A stretch of 34,770 nucleotides of DNA from Bacillus sp. V59.32b (GTDB taxonomy: Bacteria > Bacillota > Bacilli > Bacillales > DSM-1321), in assembly GCF_003429085.1 (NCBI RefSeq), contig NZ_QVTC01000039.1, forward strand, positions 1 to 34,770, in the 5' to 3' direction. Positions within the stretch are counted from its first letter, which is position 1; the number at the start of each line of letters is the position of its first letter. The notes beneath the pieces are model-generated. The model was not told the origin of the DNA, searched no databases, and was given only the letters and a program-made list of their open reading frames with translations. Shown here piece by piece: positions 31,853 to 34,770 of the stretch. The position numbers and the translations under genes are program-made.

Positions 31853-32243
31853 ATGAATCTGGTTCTTATCATGCTCGGCGGATTTCTGGGATCGATATGT
31901 CGCTTTTCTATTGGAGAATGGCTACCTGTGCAAAATGGATTTCCGGTTGCGACTTTTTGTATAAATCTCGTCGGCTGTTTTTTTTCTTGGCTGGCTGTTT
32001 TCATTTGCAGCATATAAAAAAAGAATAGATCCGCATTTTATTTTGTTTTTGGGAACCGGTTTTATAGGTTCTTTCACGACATTCTCGACCTTTTCATTGG
32101 AAACCATCCAGCTGGCAGGAAGAGGTCATATCGTAATGGCTGTATCATACATTTTACTGAGTATTGTTTGCGGAATCTTTCTTGCGTTTGCCGGGAAAAT
32201 CTTTGCTAAGTCCTTCCCGTTTAGAAAAGGTGAAACAGTATGA
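31853..32243 (+). pseudogene. crcB: First crcB/fluC gene, frameshifted in a T8 tract
   Basis: Starts at ATG 31853 (MNLVLIMLGGFLGSICRFSIGEW) and after NLVGCFF the frame fails in a run of eight T (31978-31985). With seven T the protein would continue LGWLFSFAAYKKR...GFIGSFTTFSTFSLE to 32243, about 130 residues. The pieces contain the fluoride-channel hallmarks: G-x-x-G-x-x-x-R, the N-L-V-G helix and FTTFSTF. Fluc channels form dimers; in bacteria with two genes the proteins often make heterodimers, so losing one may matter. Its end overlaps the second gene by 4 bp. Confidence 0.82.
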
Positions 32244-32608
32244 TCTGGCTAATAGGGGCTGGCGGGGCAATAGGAGCAGCAGCCCGTTTCTTAATAGGTG
32301 GTTTGATGAGGAGAGCAAAGGGAGAATTTCCGTTGGGCACTTGGGTGATTAATATCTCTGGATCATTTTTGCTGGGCATCCTTGCTGCATTACATATCTC
32401 AAATTTACTGTCAGAATGGCTATGGTCATTCGTTGGCATAGGATTTTGCGGCGCATATACGACCTTTTCGACATTTGGGACAGAGACCATTGCACTGTTG
32501 GAAGAAAAAAATTATATAACGGCGATGGTCTATGTAATTTCTTCTGTAGTAATTGGAGTATTGGTTGCAGCGTTCGGTTATTATTTTATTCTGAAAATAA
32601 TTGTATAG
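32240..32608 (+). CDS. crcB: CrcB/FluC fluoride exporter
   Basis: 122 residues, four membrane segments. GGAIGAAARFLIGG (about 8-21), GTWVINISGSFLLG (about 33-46) and GAYTTFSTFGTE (about 71-82) are the Fluc motifs, including the pore Phe pair and the Asn. The channel lets fluoride out of the cytosol as a dual-topology dimer. AAAAGGTGAAACAGT (inside the preceding gene) serves as RBS. Translational coupling to the first crcB gene is likely. No fluoride riboswitch was recognised upstream of the pair. Confidence 0.9.
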   Translation: MIWLIGAGGAIGAAARFLIGGLMRRAKGEFPLGTWVINISGSFLLGILAALHISNLLSEWLWSFVGIGFCGAYTTFSTFGTETIALLEEKNYITAMVYVISSVVIGVLVAAFGYYFILKIIV

Positions 32609-32616
32609 CAAAATCA

Positions 32617-32650
32617 AAGGATAGTAAGCCCAAGGCTCACTATCCTTTTC
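32617..32650 (+). terminator. Terminator after crcB
   Basis: AAAGGATAGT-A-AGCC (32617-32631) pairs with GGCT-C-ACTATCCTTTT (32635-32650). Confidence 0.83.
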
Positions 32651-32735
32651 TGTATCCAAGTGTCTTACCGTTACTTTCATTCAAAAGTGGAACTTCCCGT
32701 CACGAATCCAAATTTCAGCAAGGATATGCTAATTA

Positions 32736-33779
32736 TTATAGGTCATCAAATCCATTATCGGCATTATTCACCTTCGTATATTGCCGTGACTTTTGTTCGA
32801 AGAAATCCGATTTGCCAAGGTCGACTTCTTCATAAGCTTTGATCCAACGCAACGGGTTTTCCCGGAACCCTTCAAAGGGCCGGTCGAATCCTAACTGATT
32901 ACAGCGCACATTGGCATAGAATTTTATATAGTGTTCAAGGTCTCCCATTGAGATTCCTTCGATTTTATTGCCAATAATATGTCGGCCCCATTCAATTTCC
33001 AATTCTGCCGCTTTTATGAAGGTTTCTTGAACAAAGACTTTTAGTTCAGGGGTATCGTATTCCGGATACTGATTAAGCACTTCCTTGAAAATTTTAACAA
33101 ACAGGTCGACATGGAGCTGTTCATCTCTGTTAATATAATTGATCATCGTTGAAGTGGCGACCATCTTTTGGTTTCTGGCAAGGTTATAGAAAAAGGCGAA
33201 ACCTGAATAGAAGAAAAGACCTTCCAATATAACGTCGTAAACAATCGACTTTAAAACATTCTCCACAGACGGATTTTCGGCAAAGCTTTTATAGCCATTG
33301 GTAACAAACTCGTTTCGCTCAATAAGAGCGGGCTCGTTTCTCCAGAATTCAAACACTTCCTCTTGCTTCTGTTTCGGCACGATGCTTGATAATACATAAG
33401 AGTATGAATGGTTATGGATGACTTCCTGCTGTGCCAGGATAATCATAAGCGCATTCATGCTCGAATCCGTTAAATAATCGGCAACCTTTCCTGCATAGTC
33501 CGTTTGGATACTGTCAAGCAGGGCAAGGAGGCCGATGATTTTCAGAAAGGCTTCCTTTTCAACTTCGCTAAGCTGCGGAAATTGCTTGATGTCCTGCGAC
33601 ATGTTGATTTCAAAGGGCGTCCAAAAATTGGCCAGCATTTTTTTATATTTTGGGTAAGCCCAAGAGTATGCGACATCATCCCAATTCAAGATGTTGGAAC
33701 AGCTGCCGTTAATAATGGCAGTAGAGCGGTTTGGAGCTGTGGCATCCATGATGCTGCGTTTATTTAAGCTAATAGACAT
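32736..33779 (-). CDS. nrdB: Ribonucleotide reductase small subunit (NrdB/R2)
   Basis: 347 residues; class I R2, which holds the di-metal centre and radical for reduction of ribonucleotides. The ligands fit in order: D89 (LLDSIQ), E119 and H122 (QQEVIH), E186 (ILEGLFF), E220 and H223 (RDEQLH). Y126 is placed four residues after H122, as for the radical tyrosine. The C-terminal end (NADNGFDDL) should dock in the large subunit. AAAGGTGAT lies before ATG 33779. In the normal operon nrdA ends just upstream; here only its last codons are seen before a repeat array. Confidence 0.92.
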   Translation of the reverse strand: MSISLNKRSIMDATAPNRSTAIINGSCSNILNWDDVAYSWAYPKYKKMLANFWTPFEINMSQDIKQFPQLSEVEKEAFLKIIGLLALLDSIQTDYAGKVADYLTDSSMNALMIILAQQEVIHNHSYSYVLSSIVPKQKQEEVFEFWRNEPALIERNEFVTNGYKSFAENPSVENVLKSIVYDVILEGLFFYSGFAFFYNLARNQKMVATSTMINYINRDEQLHVDLFVKIFKEVLNQYPEYDTPELKVFVQETFIKAAELEIEWGRHIIGNKIEGISMGDLEHYIKFYANVRCNQLGFDRPFEGFRENPLRWIKAYEEVDLGKSDFFEQKSRQYTKVNNADNGFDDL

Positions 33780-33801
33780 ATAACATCACCTTTTCTTTTG
33801 A

Positions 33802-33852
33802 TTAACTCGCACACGACTCACATTCGACGTACAGCACCTCACAAAATTCGGC
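33802..33852 (-). pseudogene. nrdA: Detached C-terminal tail of the RNR large subunit (NrdA)
   Basis: Upstream of nrdB on the same strand the sequence reads EFCEVLYVECESCAS and a TAA stop (33802-33804), 22 bases before the nrdB ATG. A Cys-x-x-Cys tail ending a few residues before the stop is the hallmark of class I large subunits, where it re-reduces the active site. Going further upstream the frame enters the 20-bp repeat array at about 33839-33850 and meets TGA around 33875, so no NrdA body is attached. Either nrdA was cut by repeat growth, or the rest lies beyond the array. The identification rests on a short motif plus position. Confidence 0.55.
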
Positions 33853-34770
33853 TGATCGAGCACAAGCCCGGCTGATCGATCAGAAATCCAGGTAATCGAG
33901 CACAAACCCGGCTGATCGAGCACAAATCTTAATGATCGAGCACAAATTCAGATAATCGAGCACAAATCCAGATAATCGAGCACAAATCCAGCTGATCGAG
34001 CACAAATCTGGATAATCGAGCACAAATTCGGCTGATCGAGCACAAATTCGGATGATCGAGCACAAATTTGGATGATCGAGCACAAATTCGGATGATCGAG
34101 CACAAATCCGGATAATCGAGCACAAATTCAGGTAATCGAGCATAAATCCGGCTGATCGATCACAAATCTGGATGATCGAGCACAAATTCAGATAATCGAT
34201 CACAAATCTGAATGATCGAGCACAAATCCGGATAATCGAGCACAAATTCGAATAATCGAGCACAAATTCGAATAATCGATCACAAATCTGGATGATCGAG
34301 CGTAAATTCAAATAATCGAGCACAAATCCAGATAATCGAGCAGAAATCCAGCTGATCGAGAACAAATCCAGATAATCGAGAACAAATCCAGATAATCGAG
34401 AACAAATCCAGATAATCGAGCACAAATCCGGCTGATCGAGCAAAAATCTGGATAATCGAGCATAAATTCAGATAATCGAGCACAAATCTGAATGATCGAG
34501 CACAAATTCAGATAATCGAGCAGAAATCCGGCTGATCGAGCACAAATCCAGATAATCGAGCAGAAATCCGGCTGATCGAGCACAAATTCAGATAATCGAG
34601 CACAAATCTGAATGATCGAGCACAAATCTAAATAATCGAGCAAAAATCCGCCTGATCGAGCACAAATCCAGATAATCGAGCACAAATCCAGCTGATCGAG
34701 TACAAATCCAGATAATCGAGCACAAATCCAAATAATCGAGCACAAATCTGAATGATCGAGCACAAATTCA
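33839..34770 (+). repeat. Array D: 20-bp tandem repeat, about 46 units, running off the window
   Basis: The unit is CACAAATCCAGATAATCGAG and variants, exactly 20 bp nearly throughout. Conserved parts are ATCGAGCACAAAT; the middle varies as YYRR then A/C/G, T, R (for example TCCAGA, TCCGGA, TTCAGA, TCTGAA, TTCGAA). Occasional changes make ATCGAT or GAACAAAT. At least 46 units are seen and the end is beyond 34770. The minus strand is open for over 180 codons in shifted frames (LDYPDLCSII type), a by-product of the repeat with no RBS. The start overlaps the NrdA-like tail. Confidence 0.95.

Noticed and set aside
33880-34763. Long minus-strand open frames of 150-187 codons with LDYPDLCSII-like repeats
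   Set aside because: They are translations of the 20-bp repeat in shifted frames; no RBS, the start codon falls inside a repeat unit, and composition follows the DNA repeat.
33839-34770. CRISPR array
   Set aside because: There are no unique spacers; the 20-bp units are directly tandem with only a few variable bases, and no cas gene is present.

Overview
The window looks like a low-to-moderate-GC Bacillaceae chromosome, in the Bacillus/Peribacillus/Cytobacillus neighbourhood. Evidence: strong AGGAGG ribosome-binding sites, frequent TTG/GTG starts, many U-tailed hairpin terminators, and close relatives of Bacillus proteins (YhcW, Spx, CzrA, CsoR/CopZ/CopA, YvgL/YvgM-type ModA/ModB, CspB). There is no rRNA, tRNA, transposase or phage gene. 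The genus is an inference.

Layout. 1-2.9 kb: a palindromic intergenic repeat, then a tight operon ribA-ribD-HAD phosphatase that could run GTP to 5-amino-6-ribitylaminouracil and has no visible FMN riboswitch. 3-13 kb: ordinary accessory genes (NlpC/P60 hydrolase, enolase-superfamily dehydratase or racemase, chemoreceptor, cyclase-family hydrolase, YhcW-like HAD, two acetyltransferases, a transglutaminase-like protein, small membrane proteins) mixed with decaying genes (YeiL-like regulator, NTF2-like protein, MFS transporter tail, a small membrane protein). 12.7-13.8 kb: a TPP riboswitch with terminator controls a lone THI5/NMT1-like protein without a signal peptide.

13.9-23.4 kb is a metal-homeostasis island: copC-copD (minus strand), cadC-cadA, czcD facing czrA, and csoR-copZ followed by copA and a 44-residue membrane peptide. 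Three sensor families (CadC, CzrA, CsoR) sit beside matching operator-like sequences. cadA carries an in-frame TGA exactly where the first Cys of its N-terminal CxxC metal motif should be; the rest of the gene is open.

23.5-34.8 kb: a TVP38-family membrane protein, an acidic small protein, a lipoprotein behind a frameshifted DUF5316-like gene, an OmpR-type two-component system, an Spx paralogue lacking one redox Cys, modA-modB, an acetyltransferase, a cold-shock gene with a leader that can mask its ribosome-binding site, a crcB/fluC pair (first copy frameshifted at T8), and nrdB. Four arrays of related 19-21 bp repeats (cores GGCAACAAA, GGCTACAAA, GAGCACAAAT), all in the same orientation, lie at 24.7, 25.2, 31.7 and 33.8 kb to the window edge. 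The last one separates nrdB and an apparent NrdA C-terminal tail from wherever the rest of nrdA is. The repeats also form the 3' end of the lipoprotein gene.

The most unusual items are the UGA-for-Cys in cadA, the repeat family and its invasion of gene ends (above all nrdA), the riboswitch-controlled cytosolic THI5-like protein, and the RBS-masking csp leader.
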